A stretch of 64,000 nucleotides of DNA, from positions 62,001 to 126,000 of the forward strand of contig CAMLMC010000003.1 in NCBI GenBank assembly GCA_946481075.1, given 5' to 3'. This DNA is from an uncultured Alphaproteobacteria bacterium. Lineage in GTDB: Bacteria > Pseudomonadota > Alphaproteobacteria > Micavibrionales > Micavibrionaceae. Below are positions 26,912-37,014 of the stretch, piece after piece (position 1 is the stretch's first letter; each line of letters starts with the position of its first letter). The notes under the pieces were generated by a model that saw only the letters and a list, made by a program, of their open reading frames with translations, ran no database searches and had not been told where the DNA came from. The position numbers were made by a program, and so were the translations under genes.

Positions 26912-27684
26912 CTCGCCGTATTATTCCCTGCCTCGATGTCAAAGACGGTGTGGTCGTCAAGGGCGTCAAATTCCGCAACCACCGTATCATCGGCGATGTG
27001 TTCGACCTTGCCCTGCGTTACCGCGATGAAGGGGCGGATGAACTGGTGTTCTATGATATAACGGCAAGCAGCGATGGCCGTGTTGTGAACAAGGACTGGA
27101 TCAAACAGATCAGCGCGAAAATCGATATTCCCTTCACTGTCGCGGGCGGCATCCGTACAATAGATGATGCAAAACGCATCCTGAATTTCGGGGCGGATAA
27201 AATTTCGATCAATTCTCCGGCCCTCGAACGGCCTGAATTTATCACCGAACTGGCGGAAGCATTCGGCAGCCAGTGCGTGGTGGTCGGTATCGATTCAAAG
27301 CGGGAAGGCAACAAACTGACCGTCTATCAATACACCGGCGATGAAACCAAGACGGTGAAATCAACGCGTGAAACAATCGCCTGGGCAAAGAAAGTGGCAG
27401 ATCTTGGCGCGGGTGAAATTGTCCTCAATTGCATGGATATGGACGGCGTGCGCAAAGGGTATGACATCGAACAAATGGCTATGCTGCGCGAAGCCGTTTC
27501 TATTCCTATTATTGCATCGGGTGGCGCGGGATCAATTGATGATTTCAAGGAATTGTTCGATAAGGCCGGCGCAGACGGTGCGCTTGCGGCCTCTGTGTTC
27601 CATGATAAAATTATATATATCCCCGATTTAAAACGCGAATTGATCGATCACGGGATCGCTATTCGCCCGCCGCTATCGGCCTAA
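26905..27684 (+). CDS. hisF: imidazole glycerol phosphate synthase subunit HisF
   Basis: Cyclase subunit that makes imidazole glycerol phosphate and AICAR from PRFAR and ammonia. The catalytic pair is Asp11 in PCLDVKDG and Asp130 in VVVGIDS. The 259-residue barrel is full length. The stretch [10 protein letters not shown]...[21 protein letters not shown] resembles gammaproteobacterial HisF, whereas alphaproteobacterial enzymes usually read VNFVDLRDAGDP at that place. It overlaps hisH by seven bases and, unusually for the class, hisA does not lie between hisH and hisF. The 3' end overlaps the convergent methyltransferase gene. Confidence 0.92.
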   Translation: MLTRRIIPCLDVKDGVVVKGVKFRNHRIIGDVFDLALRYRDEGADELVFYDITASSDGRVVNKDWIKQISAKIDIPFTVAGGIRTIDDAKRILNFGADKISINSPALERPEFITELAEAFGSQCVVVGIDSKREGNKLTVYQYTGDETKTVKSTRETIAWAKKVADLGAGEIVLNCMDMDGVRKGYDIEQMAMLREAVSIPIIASGGAGSIDDFKELFDKAGADGALAASVFHDKIIYIPDLKRELIDHGIAIRPPLSA

Positions 27685-28857
27685 GGCCTTTTCCAAATAG
27701 TGAAGATCGATCCCTAGAAATTTTTTGGCGTCATCGAATTGCTTTTGCGCGGCCTGCCTCTGTTGTGCGGGCTTTTTCCCCTTGATGGCGGTAATCATGA
27801 CGTTTTTCGGCGTGTGTGCATCGGAAATAAACTCGAAGGCCTTTGTGTTGTACCCTTCCGATTCAAGGATAAGAGCGCGCATCGCATCGGTCGCCATTTC
27901 CGCTTGCCGCTCCATAAAGGTGCCGTGTCGTAACAGAAAATCCATATCCTTTGGCGTTTTGCCCTTTTCCATCTCGCGGCGAATTTGTTTGTGGCAACAG
28001 GGGGCGACAACAATCAACCCTGCATTCGCTTTGATACCTTTGGCAATCGCGTCATCGGTTGCCGTATCGCAGGCATGCAGCGCGATAAGGATATCAATGG
28101 TGTCGGCGGAAAAATCTTCGATTGTACCTTGTTGAAAATACAGCCCATCAAATCCTGAATCCTTGGCGATATTATTACACAGATCGACCATATCCTGCCG
28201 ATATTCGACCCCGATAACAGAACAGGTTTGTTTCAGGTTGCTAACGATATGATCATACAAGGCAAAGGTCAGGTATCCCTTGCCCGATCCCATATCGACG
28301 ATATGAAGCGATCTGTCCTTGGGAAGATGCGCAATGAGCCCGTCAATAATTTCGATATACTTGTTGATCTGGCGAAACTTGTCCTGCGCACTCTTGTATA
28401 CTACGCCTTTATCATCCGTGATCTTGAGGGCATGCAGATAGTGTTTTCCCGAAGTATCGATCGCTCTATGCTTTACGCGGTCATGCGTTGGGTCGGCGGT
28501 TTCAGTGACGGTCGCGTCTGATCTTTTCAACTTACCGTTTTGCAGTGTCATATTGAAAGCGGTTGTAAACAGATTGGCTATCTGGAAAGGGCCGCGCAGA
28601 TTTTCAGCGATCAAGGAAGTACCTTCATCCAATGAATAGTTTTTGGCGATGTCTTTGGTCTTGTACCGATAGGTGAAAGACAGTTTTTCTTCACGCTTGA
28701 TAATGGCTTTACGGATTAGAATGGTCTTGAGGGTTTTGTCTTCTCCGGTGTAATGGCCGAGCGATGCCTTGACAAAACTGCCGTCTTGCAGCGATTTGGC
28801 AAAAAGTGCGATAAATTCATCAATTTTGTCGTTTTGGGCCATGGTCTTGTTTATCAT
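27673..28857 (-). CDS. class I SAM-dependent methyltransferase (Methyltransf_32-like)
   Basis: A protein of about 394 residues with an N-terminal domain of unknown fold and a C-terminal methyltransferase domain. The SAM motif [14 protein letters not shown] lies in the middle, and [15 protein letters not shown] and [10 protein letters not shown] follow, the pattern seen in the GSTCD/Methyltransf_32 group. The substrate is unknown; RNA is plausible. ATGs at 28857 and 28842 are both possible starts; a longer frame reaches into the divergent neighbour. The 3' end overlaps hisF by 12 bases. Confidence 0.78.
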   Translation of the reverse strand: MINKTMAQNDKIDEFIALFAKSLQDGSFVKASLGHYTGEDKTLKTILIRKAIIKREEKLSFTYRYKTKDIAKNYSLDEGTSLIAENLRGPFQIANLFTTAFNMTLQNGKLKRSDATVTETADPTHDRVKHRAIDTSGKHYLHALKITDDKGVVYKSAQDKFRQINKYIEIIDGLIAHLPKDRSLHIVDMGSGKGYLTFALYDHIVSNLKQTCSVIGVEYRQDMVDLCNNIAKDSGFDGLYFQQGTIEDFSADTIDILIALHACDTATDDAIAKGIKANAGLIVVAPCCHKQIRREMEKGKTPKDMDFLLRHGTFMERQAEMATDAMRALILESEGYNTKAFEFISDAHTPKNVMITAIKGKKPAQQRQAAQKQFDDAKKFLGIDLHYLEKALGR

Positions 28858-28895
28858 GAGCCGTGATTTATTGACAATCTTTGAATGGGGTAGAC

Positions 28896-30122
28896 GTGCA
28901 ACAAAAGCATGTGGCAATTATTGGGGCGGGGCCTGCCGGTCTGATAGCAGCGGAGATGCTGGCAAGGGCCGGCGTACGCGTCACGATTTATGAGCGAAAA
29001 TCCTCACCTGCCCGTAAATTTCTGTTGGCCGGACGTGGCGGACTCAATATCACGCATTCCGAAGATATCGATCAATTTATAGGACGTTACGACAGGGCCC
29101 AATATAAAATTGCCCCGATGATCTTTAATTTTGGGCCGCAAGACATGCGTGAATGGTGCCATGGTCTGGGCGAGGAAACATTTGTGGGTTCTAGCGGGCG
29201 CGTCTTTCCGAAAAGTTTAAAGGCATCCCCCCTGCTGCGCGCCTGGATAGGGCGGTTGCAAAGCCTCGATGTTCGTTTTGAGTATGGTATGTTCTGGACA
29301 GGGTGGACCGAAACAGGCGCATTACAGCTTAAGAACAAAGATAATGAAGATATCGAAATCGCGGCCGATGCAGTCGTGCTTGCGCTCGGCGGAGGCACCT
29401 GGCCGAACTTGGGATCCGATGGGGGATGGGTTGATATTCTACGACGAAAGAATATTAAAGTTGCCGAACTGAAGCCGGCCAATTGCGGTTTTACCTGCGC
29501 GTGGAGCGATATTTTCAAGTCGCAGTTCTCCGGCATGCCGCTAAAGACTATTTCAATCACGCATCGTGACCGCAAGGTAAAAGGCGAGGTCATGATCGAT
29601 GAGCACGGCGTAGAAGGTGGTGCCATCTATGCTCTCTCCGCATATATTCGTGACGATATTGTCGCAAACGGAAAAGCGCAAATATCCATTGATTTGCGTC
29701 CCAGTATGACCGAACAGGACCTTATCCGAAATATATCCGTTCCGCGCGGCAAGAAGAGCTTTTCAAATTTTATGCGCGGGGCGTTATCTTTTTCGCCGCT
29801 TGAGATCAATCTTTTACGGGAATCTTATCCGGATGTTGCTGCCTTTTCCGCGCCTGACATGGCATGCGCCATCAAACAACTTCCTCTGGTGCTAAAGGCC
29901 CCCTTTCCAATGGAGAAATCCATATCCAGTGCCGGCGGTATCCATCTGGATGAATTGACCGATGGCTTGATGCTTAAGAAAATGCCCGGTGTTTTTGCCG
30001 CCGGAGAAATGCTGGATTGGGAGGCCCCGACCGGCGGGTATTTGCTTCAGGCCTGTTTTGCGAGCGGCATCTGCGCGGCGCGGGGTGTTCTCGGACATCT
30101 TGGAATTCCGGCCCCGCAATAA
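28896..30122 (+). CDS. NAD(P)/FAD-dependent oxidoreductase (HI0933-like flavoprotein)
   Basis: A flavoprotein of about 408 residues. The FAD dinucleotide fold VAIIGAGPAGLIAAE is at the N-terminus, GRGGLNITHSE follows, and the C-terminus contains AGGIHLDEL, GVFAAGEMLDWEAPTGGYLLQ, typical of the HI0933/BaiN-like group (TIGR03862 subfamily). The natural substrate of the family is unclear. A GTG at 28896 with GGGG at proper spacing is the likely start; a TTG at 28881 is an alternative. It is divergent from the methyltransferase gene. Confidence 0.85.
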   Translation: MQQKHVAIIGAGPAGLIAAEMLARAGVRVTIYERKSSPARKFLLAGRGGLNITHSEDIDQFIGRYDRAQYKIAPMIFNFGPQDMREWCHGLGEETFVGSSGRVFPKSLKASPLLRAWIGRLQSLDVRFEYGMFWTGWTETGALQLKNKDNEDIEIAADAVVLALGGGTWPNLGSDGGWVDILRRKNIKVAELKPANCGFTCAWSDIFKSQFSGMPLKTISITHRDRKVKGEVMIDEHGVEGGAIYALSAYIRDDIVANGKAQISIDLRPSMTEQDLIRNISVPRGKKSFSNFMRGALSFSPLEINLLRESYPDVAAFSAPDMACAIKQLPLVLKAPFPMEKSISSAGGIHLDELTDGLMLKKMPGVFAAGEMLDWEAPTGGYLLQACFASGICAARGVLGHLGIPAPQ

Positions 30123-30168
30123 AACGGAACAAAGCGGCATCTGATGCGTTCTCAAAGAGGAGCACATC

Positions 30169-32343
30169 ATGACAGAGAAAAGCCAACATATTCTAAAACC
30201 TGACAAAAACTGCTGGCGGATTGAAAAAGCGAATCACGCCTCCATGATTGTCGATGCCGAAGATTATTACCGCGCATTGCATGAGGGGATCTGCAAGGCG
30301 AAGCGCTCCTTATTTTTATTCGGATGGGATGTCGACGGCCGCATCCCCCTTCTTCGCGGGGAAGAGGCGAAAAAAGATTGTCCTGTTACCTTGCACGATC
30401 TGATTACCAAAAAGGCGCGTGAAAACCCCGAATTCGAAATCTATATCAGCCAATGGGATCACCCCTTTATCTTTGCGGGTGACCGGGAATTCCTTGCGGC
30501 GGCACGCTGGCGTGCAGAGGAGTGCCCCAACATCCACTTCCGGTTCGACCGTATTATTCCCATGCAGGCGAGCCAGCACCAAAAGATTGTCGTGATCGAT
30601 GATGAAATCGCCTATAGCGGCGGTCTTGATGTTGGTGTTGTTCGCTGGGACGGGCGTATGCATTGTCCCGACAATCATCACCGTTATGATTTCGAAGAAG
30701 ACAAGAAGAGCGGTGCCGGACCATACACCCCCAATCACGATGTACAGATGGTGGTATCCGGCCCCGCTGCGCAGGCGTTAGCCGAACTGGCGCGCAGGCG
30801 GTGGTTCCTTGCTACCGATTACGAGGCAATTCCCATCCACCCCTATAATGTCGAAGGTATTCCCGATGTTTGGCCGGAAAAAAATCCGCCACAATTTTCG
30901 GATGTGGAGGTTGGCATATCCTTGACCTTTCCGCCAATCGGGGAGACACCCGCTATACGCCATATTGAAAATTTATATTACGACCAGATCGCGGCGGCGG
31001 AGCATTTCATCTATATCGAAAATCAGTATCTGGCGAATAACAACATCGCGCGGGCGATCAACAAACGTCTCAAGGAAAACCCTCGCCTTCGCGTTCTGAT
31101 ATATAGCTCGCGCGATCCGCAGGGTCTGGCCGAAGAAGTTGCTATGTGGACAAAACGGGTGAAGTTCAGACGTGTGTTGGAGAAGGGCGCTGTCAAGGAC
31201 CGCGTTGCCATGACTTACAGTATCAGCAAGGGTAAGAACACACATTGCGCCGTCCACGTTCATGCCAAGGTTATGATCGTCGATGACAAATATTTGCAGA
31301 TAGGATCGGCGAACATCAATGACCGTTCCATGGATCTGGATTCCGAATGCGATATGACCATCATCGGCCAAACCGCCAAAGACCGCGCCCAGATTGCCGA
31401 CCTCAGGAACGATCTTATCCGCGAACATTCCGGCATGGAGAAAAAAGATATTCAGGCCCTGATAGACAATGGTCATCCGATTAATGATTTTTTGGTGGAT
31501 GTGCCGCATAGCACCCAGCATTTCCGCAAAATCCGCGATTCGATCAGTTTAAAAGCCCGTATTATTCAGCTTGTAACCTTCGCTGGCGCAAAACACAGGC
31601 CTTTGTCCGCCCTGATTGCAAACTATTTTTCCAAACACGATGACAAGGCCGGTTTTCCGCATAAGAGAGTCAGTGCGGCCTTCCTTCTGATAATGACAGC
31701 ATTGATGATGGTCTTGTTTTGGCGTTACACCCCTGGGGTTGAACTGATTAGTCCGGAGAATGTTAAAACCTATATCCAATATATTCAGACATCTTCGTGG
31801 TCGATCCCCGTCGTTATCGCCTCCTACATTCTGGGCGGTCTGATCTTCGTTCCCGTCACACTTTTAATCGTGGCAACAGCGGCTGTCTTTGGCCCTATTA
31901 CGGGGTTTGGTCTGGCGCTGGCCGGGTCCATGGCCAGCGCGATCATGACATTCCTGATCGGGCATTTTGTAGGTGAGCATGTGTTTAAAAATTATTCCAA
32001 CACGGCATTCATGAGGATCAGCGATCGCCTAAAAGATACAGGTATTACGGGCCTTGCCGCATTGCGGATGGTTCCGATCGCCCCATTTACATTGGTGAAT
32101 ATGATTTTGGGCGCGTCATCGATCAAGCTGCTACCGTATATCGTCGCCACCGTTCTGGGCCTTATGCCCGGTATGGCCGCAATGGTTATTCTCGGTGACT
32201 CCCTGGCCACGATATGGCGCAATCCGGATCCGCAAAACCTGCTTTATATCGCTCTTGCGATTATTATATGGCTGTCGGTTCTGACCGGCATCCATATTCT
32301 TCTCAAATGCGAGCGCGAACGACGCGGGAAGGAATATGTATGA
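30169..32343 (+). CDS. phospholipase D-family protein fused to VTT/DedA membrane domain
   Basis: A 724-residue fusion. The N-terminal two-thirds is a phospholipase D fold with two HKD motifs: His137-x-Lys139-x4-Asp144 and His365-x-Lys367 in HVHAKVMIVDD followed by GSANINDRS. The C-terminal part (about residues 500-715) has several membrane segments of the VTT/TVP38/DedA type, with the usual FVPVTLLIVATAAVFGP and ALRMVPIAPFTLVN stretches. It is probably a membrane phospholipase or cardiolipin synthase-like enzyme. It overlaps the next gene by ATGA, indicating coupled translation with an EEP-family protein. Confidence 0.9.
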   Translation: MTEKSQHILKPDKNCWRIEKANHASMIVDAEDYYRALHEGICKAKRSLFLFGWDVDGRIPLLRGEEAKKDCPVTLHDLITKKARENPEFEIYISQWDHPFIFAGDREFLAAARWRAEECPNIHFRFDRIIPMQASQHQKIVVIDDEIAYSGGLDVGVVRWDGRMHCPDNHHRYDFEEDKKSGAGPYTPNHDVQMVVSGPAAQALAELARRRWFLATDYEAIPIHPYNVEGIPDVWPEKNPPQFSDVEVGISLTFPPIGETPAIRHIENLYYDQIAAAEHFIYIENQYLANNNIARAINKRLKENPRLRVLIYSSRDPQGLAEEVAMWTKRVKFRRVLEKGAVKDRVAMTYSISKGKNTHCAVHVHAKVMIVDDKYLQIGSANINDRSMDLDSECDMTIIGQTAKDRAQIADLRNDLIREHSGMEKKDIQALIDNGHPINDFLVDVPHSTQHFRKIRDSISLKARIIQLVTFAGAKHRPLSALIANYFSKHDDKAGFPHKRVSAAFLLIMTALMMVLFWRYTPGVELISPENVKTYIQYIQTSSWSIPVVIASYILGGLIFVPVTLLIVATAAVFGPITGFGLALAGSMASAIMTFLIGHFVGEHVFKNYSNTAFMRISDRLKDTGITGLAALRMVPIAPFTLVNMILGASSIKLLPYIVATVLGLMPGMAAMVILGDSLATIWRNPDPQNLLYIALAIIIWLSVLTGIHILLKCERERRGKEYV

Positions 32344-33062
32344 GTCCATTAAGAATTCTGACGTTCAACATTCATGGCGGATATGCATTGAATGGGACGC
32401 GGGATTTATCGCGTGTCCATACCCTCTTGGAAAGTTTGGGCGTGGATATCGCCGTGTTTCAAGAAATGGAAACACGGCCTTCGCGTGGCGGGACAGCGAC
32501 GGATGTCAACGAATTGGCTGGCCGCGCTCGACCCTATCATATGATGGGACCTACTTTGAAAGAAGGGCGCGGATGGTACGGTAATCTGATTGTCAGTCGT
32601 TATCCCATCCGCCGCGCTCTGGTCCACAGCCTTGAAAAGAAATGGGACACGATAGAACCGCGTAATGCGGTCGACGTCACGATTGAGACGCCGATGGGTA
32701 AGCTGCGTATTTTAGGAACACATTTGTCGCTTCCGGCGTGGGAACGCAAAGTTGAAGTTCCCAAGCTAATGCAGTTGGTCAAACAGGTAGAGGAAGAAGA
32801 AAAGCATCCGGTTTTTCTTATGGGCGATATAAACGAATGGCGCAAATCATCGAGGCTTCTACGCTTTCTGGACGAACATATGGTTCAGGTCAGGGCGGGG
32901 GCGACTTTCCCGGTATTCTTTCCGTTTTTGCATCTGGACCGGGTTTGGCATGACAGTCCGTATATAAAGGCACGGGCGGAAGTGATCCGGGATCATGGCG
33001 TACGGCAGATGTCGGATCATTTGCCTGTGTTGGTAGAGGTTGAAAATCTAAGGCCGAACTGA
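32340..33062 (+). CDS. endonuclease/exonuclease/phosphatase (EEP) family protein
   Basis: A 240-residue EEP-fold hydrolase. LRILTFNIHGG at the start, AVFQEME with the metal-binding Glu, GTHLSLPAWER, MGDINEW and MSDHLPV at the end give the Asn, Glu, Asp and His residues of the active site. Members act on nucleic acids, phosphoinositides or sphingomyelin. It starts within the stop codon of the PLD gene. The E. coli ybhP-clsB pair has the same EEP and phospholipase D combination, which favours a role in phospholipid metabolism. It ends flush with the convergent antiporter gene. Confidence 0.87.
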   Translation: MSPLRILTFNIHGGYALNGTRDLSRVHTLLESLGVDIAVFQEMETRPSRGGTATDVNELAGRARPYHMMGPTLKEGRGWYGNLIVSRYPIRRALVHSLEKKWDTIEPRNAVDVTIETPMGKLRILGTHLSLPAWERKVEVPKLMQLVKQVEEEEKHPVFLMGDINEWRKSSRLLRFLDEHMVQVRAGATFPVFFPFLHLDRVWHDSPYIKARAEVIRDHGVRQMSDHLPVLVEVENLRPN

Positions 33063-34730
33063 TCAGGTTTTTTGCGGGGGGATTAGCTGTTCGACACCCC
33101 ACACCATGCGGCGGGCGATCTCTTCCTTGGCAGTGACAACCATGTCGGCATTTTGCTGCTTGAAGAATTGGTTTTCCTCGTCGTTGAGCGCGCGGACAAT
33201 AATTTTGGCGGAAGGGTTCATTTTTTGTGCGGTTTCAACGGCACGGCGGGCCTCGAACGGATCGGGAAGACAAACTACCACGGCCTTCGCTTTCTCGATC
33301 AGGGCTTCGTGCAGTGTTGCTTCCAGGCCGGCATCGCCTGCAATTGCATGCATGCCCTTCTGACGCAGTTGTTCCACCGTTTCGCGGTTCTGGTCAATGA
33401 TAACCAGTTCAATATGGTCGGCATTAAGGGATTTTGTTACCTCCCACCCCACCTTTCCATAGCCGATCAGCACGACGAAATTGCGTAGCGATTTCTGTTC
33501 ATCTTTTTCAAGATGGGCCAGGTCGTCATCGTTGACGTTTTCGGATGTGCTTTTTTGTCCATAGTTTTTAAGCCAGCCGAACAAACCCGGATTGATCGCG
33601 ATGGATATCATCGCACCGGCCAGTATCAGGTTTCGCGCCTCTTCGGAGAGCATGCCAACGGACGCCCCGAGCGCAATCAGGATGAAAGAAAACTCTCCGA
33701 TCTGCGCCAATCCTGCGGAAACCATGAGGGCCTTCTGGGAGGGGTAGCGGAAGGCCCGGACGGTCAGATAAGTCACAAGCGATTTCATAACAATAATGAC
33801 AAAGGCCGTGATAAAAACTTTGAAGTGCGCTTCTGTTATGATGGCCGGGTTGAATATCATACCAACGGCCACGAAAAAAAGAACCGCGAATGCATCCTGA
33901 AATGGCATGACGCGGTCGGCGACTTCATGGTTCAGGTCGGATTCACGGATCATCATACCGGCAAAAAATGCGCCCAGAGCAAATGAAACGCCGAATAATT
34001 TTGCCGCGCCAAAGGCAACGCCCATGGAAACGGCAAAGACGGCAAGAGTGAACAGTTCCCGTGAACCAGTGCGCGATACAATCATTAACAACCACGGTAG
34101 AACCCGCCTGCCAACCACGAACATGACAACCGCGAAGGCGGCAGTCTTTGCAACCGCGGCCCCAACCTGCACGGGGATGCTGACCGATGCCGTTCCATTT
34201 CCTTCAACGGCCAGGGCAGGAATCAGGATCAACGCCAGAACCATCACCATATCTTCGACGATCAGCCATCCGATCGTTATTTTCCCCATCATGCTGTTCA
34301 ACAGATTGTGAGATTCCAGCAAGCGCAGAATGACGACGGTGCTGGCTACCGAAAGGGCGAGACCGAATATGGCGCCTGTGGCGGGCGGCCATCCCCATAA
34401 CATGCCGATGCCGGTGCCAAGGGCTGTGACGAAAGATATCTGCAAGAACGCGCCAGTAATAGCGATTCTGCGGACTTCCATAAGATCCTTAAGGGAAAAA
34501 TGCAGGCCGACACCGAAGAGCAGGAGAATAACGCCTATCTCCGATAATTGTTCGGCGATTTCGATATCCGCCGTGTAACCCGGGGTGTAAGGGCCAATGG
34601 CAATTCCTGCCAGAAGATATCCGACGACAGGCGGAAGTCTTAATTTGGTGGCCACCAATCCGGCAACAAAAGCCACAGAAAGGCCGACGGCCACAGTAGA
34701 GATCAAGGGAAGGTCATGTGTCAGAGCCAT
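33063..34730 (-). CDS. YbaL/Kef-type monovalent cation:proton antiporter
   Basis: A 555-residue CPA2-family membrane antiporter. About twelve membrane segments fill residues 5-390, including the LPPVVGYLLAGIAIGP start and the AFGAAKLFGVSFALGAFFAGM core. A TrkA-N (RCK) domain follows from about residue 412 with the nucleotide loop GYGKVG, as in YbaL and KefB/C. It probably exchanges K+ for H+ under control of a bound nucleotide. The start MALTHDLP at 34730 is chosen; the longer frame reads through the upstream terminator hairpin. Confidence 0.9.
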   Translation of the reverse strand: MALTHDLPLISTVAVGLSVAFVAGLVATKLRLPPVVGYLLAGIAIGPYTPGYTADIEIAEQLSEIGVILLLFGVGLHFSLKDLMEVRRIAITGAFLQISFVTALGTGIGMLWGWPPATGAIFGLALSVASTVVILRLLESHNLLNSMMGKITIGWLIVEDMVMVLALILIPALAVEGNGTASVSIPVQVGAAVAKTAAFAVVMFVVGRRVLPWLLMIVSRTGSRELFTLAVFAVSMGVAFGAAKLFGVSFALGAFFAGMMIRESDLNHEVADRVMPFQDAFAVLFFVAVGMIFNPAIITEAHFKVFITAFVIIVMKSLVTYLTVRAFRYPSQKALMVSAGLAQIGEFSFILIALGASVGMLSEEARNLILAGAMISIAINPGLFGWLKNYGQKSTSENVNDDDLAHLEKDEQKSLRNFVVLIGYGKVGWEVTKSLNADHIELVIIDQNRETVEQLRQKGMHAIAGDAGLEATLHEALIEKAKAVVVCLPDPFEARRAVETAQKMNPSAKIIVRALNDEENQFFKQQNADMVVTAKEEIARRMVWGVEQLIPPQKT

Positions 34731-34765
34731 TGCGTTATTGTGCTTTATGGGTGGCGGAAATTCCA

Positions 34766-34796
34766 CAAAAAAACACCCCGGTAACGGGGTGTTTTT
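34766..34796 (-). terminator. Rho-independent terminator after SIMPL gene
   Basis: A perfect ten-base stem, AAACACCCCG/CGGGGTGTTT, with a four-base loop, followed on the minus strand by a run of T residues. It lies 18 bases past the SIMPL gene stop and before the antiporter start, so it separates the two minus-strand genes. Confidence 0.85.
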
Positions 34797-34813
34797 CACA
34801 TTGTTTTAATGTG

Positions 34814-35563
34814 TTAAGGCTTTATCAGCGCGCGGGCCGATACGGTCAGGGAAACATCTGTTTCCCCCGCTTCGGCGACTGGGGGCGGCATGGCCCCTGC
34901 ATCCATGGCCATTTCGGCACGCGCCATCATTCCTTTATACATCGGGACGATAGGACCGCCGATATCGACATTGACGTCCACCAGTTCAACATTTGCCTTG
35001 CCGAGCGTCGTGGCTACAACCTTGGCTTTGGATTGCAGTTTCTTGAGCGCTTCGACCAGCAGTTCCTCGCGGACTTTCTCAACTGTGTCATTTGCGAGCG
35101 TGTATTGCAGGTTGTTGGTGGCGAATCCCAATTCTTGTAGCTTGCCGGTCACATCCAGAACCTTTTCCTTGTTCTTGGACTGGATATCTATGGTCTGACT
35201 GCCGCGCCAGACGCTTTTATATTCTTGCTTGCCATTTCTGGAGTCGACCTCGATCGGTTCGTCATATTTATGAACCATGTATCCGCCGGTCGATACTTTC
35301 AGTTCGCTTTCCTTCTTGGCAATGGCCAGGGCCTTTGTCATCGCTTCGTTGATTTTTTTCTGAATCGCGGCGGGAGTTTCGTCCTGCACTTCGATACGCA
35401 AGGAGGCGATCAGCAGATCTTGTGGAACAGTACGGGTTTCGGTTGCCGAAAAATTGATGATTGTTTGACCTTCGGGGGGAAGGTTCAGGCCATCTTGCGC
35501 CCCGGCAGAACCGAATGGAACCATCATCAAACCCAGAAGGAGAACGGGAATAAGCTTCGTCAT
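34814..35563 (-). CDS. SIMPL-domain (DUF541) exported protein
   Basis: A secreted protein of about 249 residues with a signal peptide ending GSAGAQ. The rest is a SIMPL domain (DUF541) beginning INFSATETRTVPQDLLIASLR, with a long helical middle (INEAMTKALAIAK) and a conserved end VSLTVSARALI. Members sit in the periplasm or outer membrane and have been linked to stress resistance; no enzymatic activity is known. The ATG at 35563 fits the AAGGA ribosome site better than the one at 35572. A strong terminator follows the gene. Confidence 0.87.
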   Translation of the reverse strand: MTKLIPVLLLGLMMVPFGSAGAQDGLNLPPEGQTIINFSATETRTVPQDLLIASLRIEVQDETPAAIQKKINEAMTKALAIAKKESELKVSTGGYMVHKYDEPIEVDSRNGKQEYKSVWRGSQTIDIQSKNKEKVLDVTGKLQELGFATNNLQYTLANDTVEKVREELLVEALKKLQSKAKVVATTLGKANVELVDVNVDIGGPIVPMYKGMMARAEMAMDAGAMPPPVAEAGETDVSLTVSARALIKP

Positions 35564-35643
35564 GGAAAACATCCTTATTTTGTTTACAGGATCGTAGCCG
35601 CCTTTTGCGGCAATATAAGGGCATCATATGGCAGTTCAATCCC

Positions 35644-37014
35644 TTAAGAAAGGGACTTTGCGAAACCGCGCCGCTCGATTTTCCGGCAAAGATAAAGGCT
35701 TGTGAAATGGAAGGTTATGCCGCTTAGGATATTCACGCCTGCAATCGCGCAGAAAACGCCAGGCACGCCGGCCAGATGGGCGCCGATCATGGTTGCGGGT
35801 ATCATCAGGCCGAGCATTTTTACAATCGTCATGGTAAAGGAAATTTGCGGCTTGCCCATGGCATTAAAAGCCGACGACCATCCATTGATCAGATTACTGA
35901 ACAGATAGGATGGCGCAATCACCATGAAAGCCCACTTGGCGTAGTAGATAACGATAGGGTCGTCCGAAAACAGCGAGGCGACAGATTCGGCCGCAAAGAA
36001 CAAAATGACACCGATGGCGGCGGACCACAGGACGCTGAAACCGATGGCCTTGCGTAATGTTTCATGAACGCGGACAAAGTTACCCGCTCCGAAATTCTGC
36101 CCCACAATCGGGGCCATGCCGACCGCGAGCGCCATAAGTATGATAAAGGCAAAGGCCTCCACGCGGCTTGCGATTCCGAAGGCGGCGACGGCTTCCGTGC
36201 TATATGCGGCCAGAAGGCCGATGATGACGGTATGAACGAACGGCGTGACCGCCGCAGTCAGGCCCGCGGGAATCGCAATGAAGAGAAGACGTTTACAAGA
36301 ATCGCCGAACAGGCCCCAATATAGATTTCCTGCGGATAGCAGCATTTTTTTCCTGATCGCGAGAATATAAAGTCCGACCAGCATTGCGAGGATATTCGAA
36401 ACAACGGTTGCGATGGCCGCGCCTTGTAATTCAAGACGGGGAAGCCCGAATAATCCGAAAACAAGAAGGGGCGCCAGAAGCGCATTGAATATCGCCGCAC
36501 CGATCATGATGACGGCGGGGGCCATGGTGCTGCCCGCGGCGCGCATCGCGGAATTGCCCACAAAGGGCGTTGCCATAAATGCCGCGCCCGCAAACCAGAT
36601 GGTCATATAGTCATGGATCAGCGGACGAATGGTTTCATCCGCACCCATGGCGGCGAAAATGGCATCACGCAAGCTATAGCCTATCAGGGCAAGGGTGCAG
36701 CCGGTGCCAAACACGAGAAAGAGGCCATGCGTTGTAACCCGCTTTACATCGGCCTCCCGTCCTTCGCCTATCAGGCGCGAGACAACGGACGACATCGCAA
36801 TTCCAAATCCCATGATCACGCTAAATATAAAAAACGTGACCGGAAATGTGAAACTCATCGCCGCAAGGGGAACGGTTCCAAGCAGCGATATATAATATGT
36901 GTCGACGAGCTGGAAACTGACCATGGCGGCGATGCCCCAGATCATGGGGGTCGTCATGCGGAACAGGTGTGCGCCGATGGGGCCTTGGCGGAGATCGATG
37001 CGGGAATTGCTCAT
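35644..37014 (-). CDS. MATE family multidrug/sodium antiporter
   Basis: A 12-helix MATE exporter of about 456 residues. The N-terminal half has MIWGIAAMVSFQLVDTYYISLLG and VSRLIGEG; the second half has VGMAPIVGQNFGAGN, the family's conserved loop. It should export cationic compounds by Na+ or H+ exchange. The start MSNSRIDL at 37014 is an ATG; the frame extension to 37035 begins with TTG. It is divergent from the RTX gene across 266 gene-free bases in which no clear promoter was found. Confidence 0.9.
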   Translation of the reverse strand: MSNSRIDLRQGPIGAHLFRMTTPMIWGIAAMVSFQLVDTYYISLLGTVPLAAMSFTFPVTFFIFSVIMGFGIAMSSVVSRLIGEGREADVKRVTTHGLFLVFGTGCTLALIGYSLRDAIFAAMGADETIRPLIHDYMTIWFAGAAFMATPFVGNSAMRAAGSTMAPAVIMIGAAIFNALLAPLLVFGLFGLPRLELQGAAIATVVSNILAMLVGLYILAIRKKMLLSAGNLYWGLFGDSCKRLLFIAIPAGLTAAVTPFVHTVIIGLLAAYSTEAVAAFGIASRVEAFAFIILMALAVGMAPIVGQNFGAGNFVRVHETLRKAIGFSVLWSAAIGVILFFAAESVASLFSDDPIVIYYAKWAFMVIAPSYLFSNLINGWSSAFNAMGKPQISFTMTIVKMLGLMIPATMIGAHLAGVPGVFCAIAGVNILSGITFHFTSLYLCRKIERRGFAKSLS

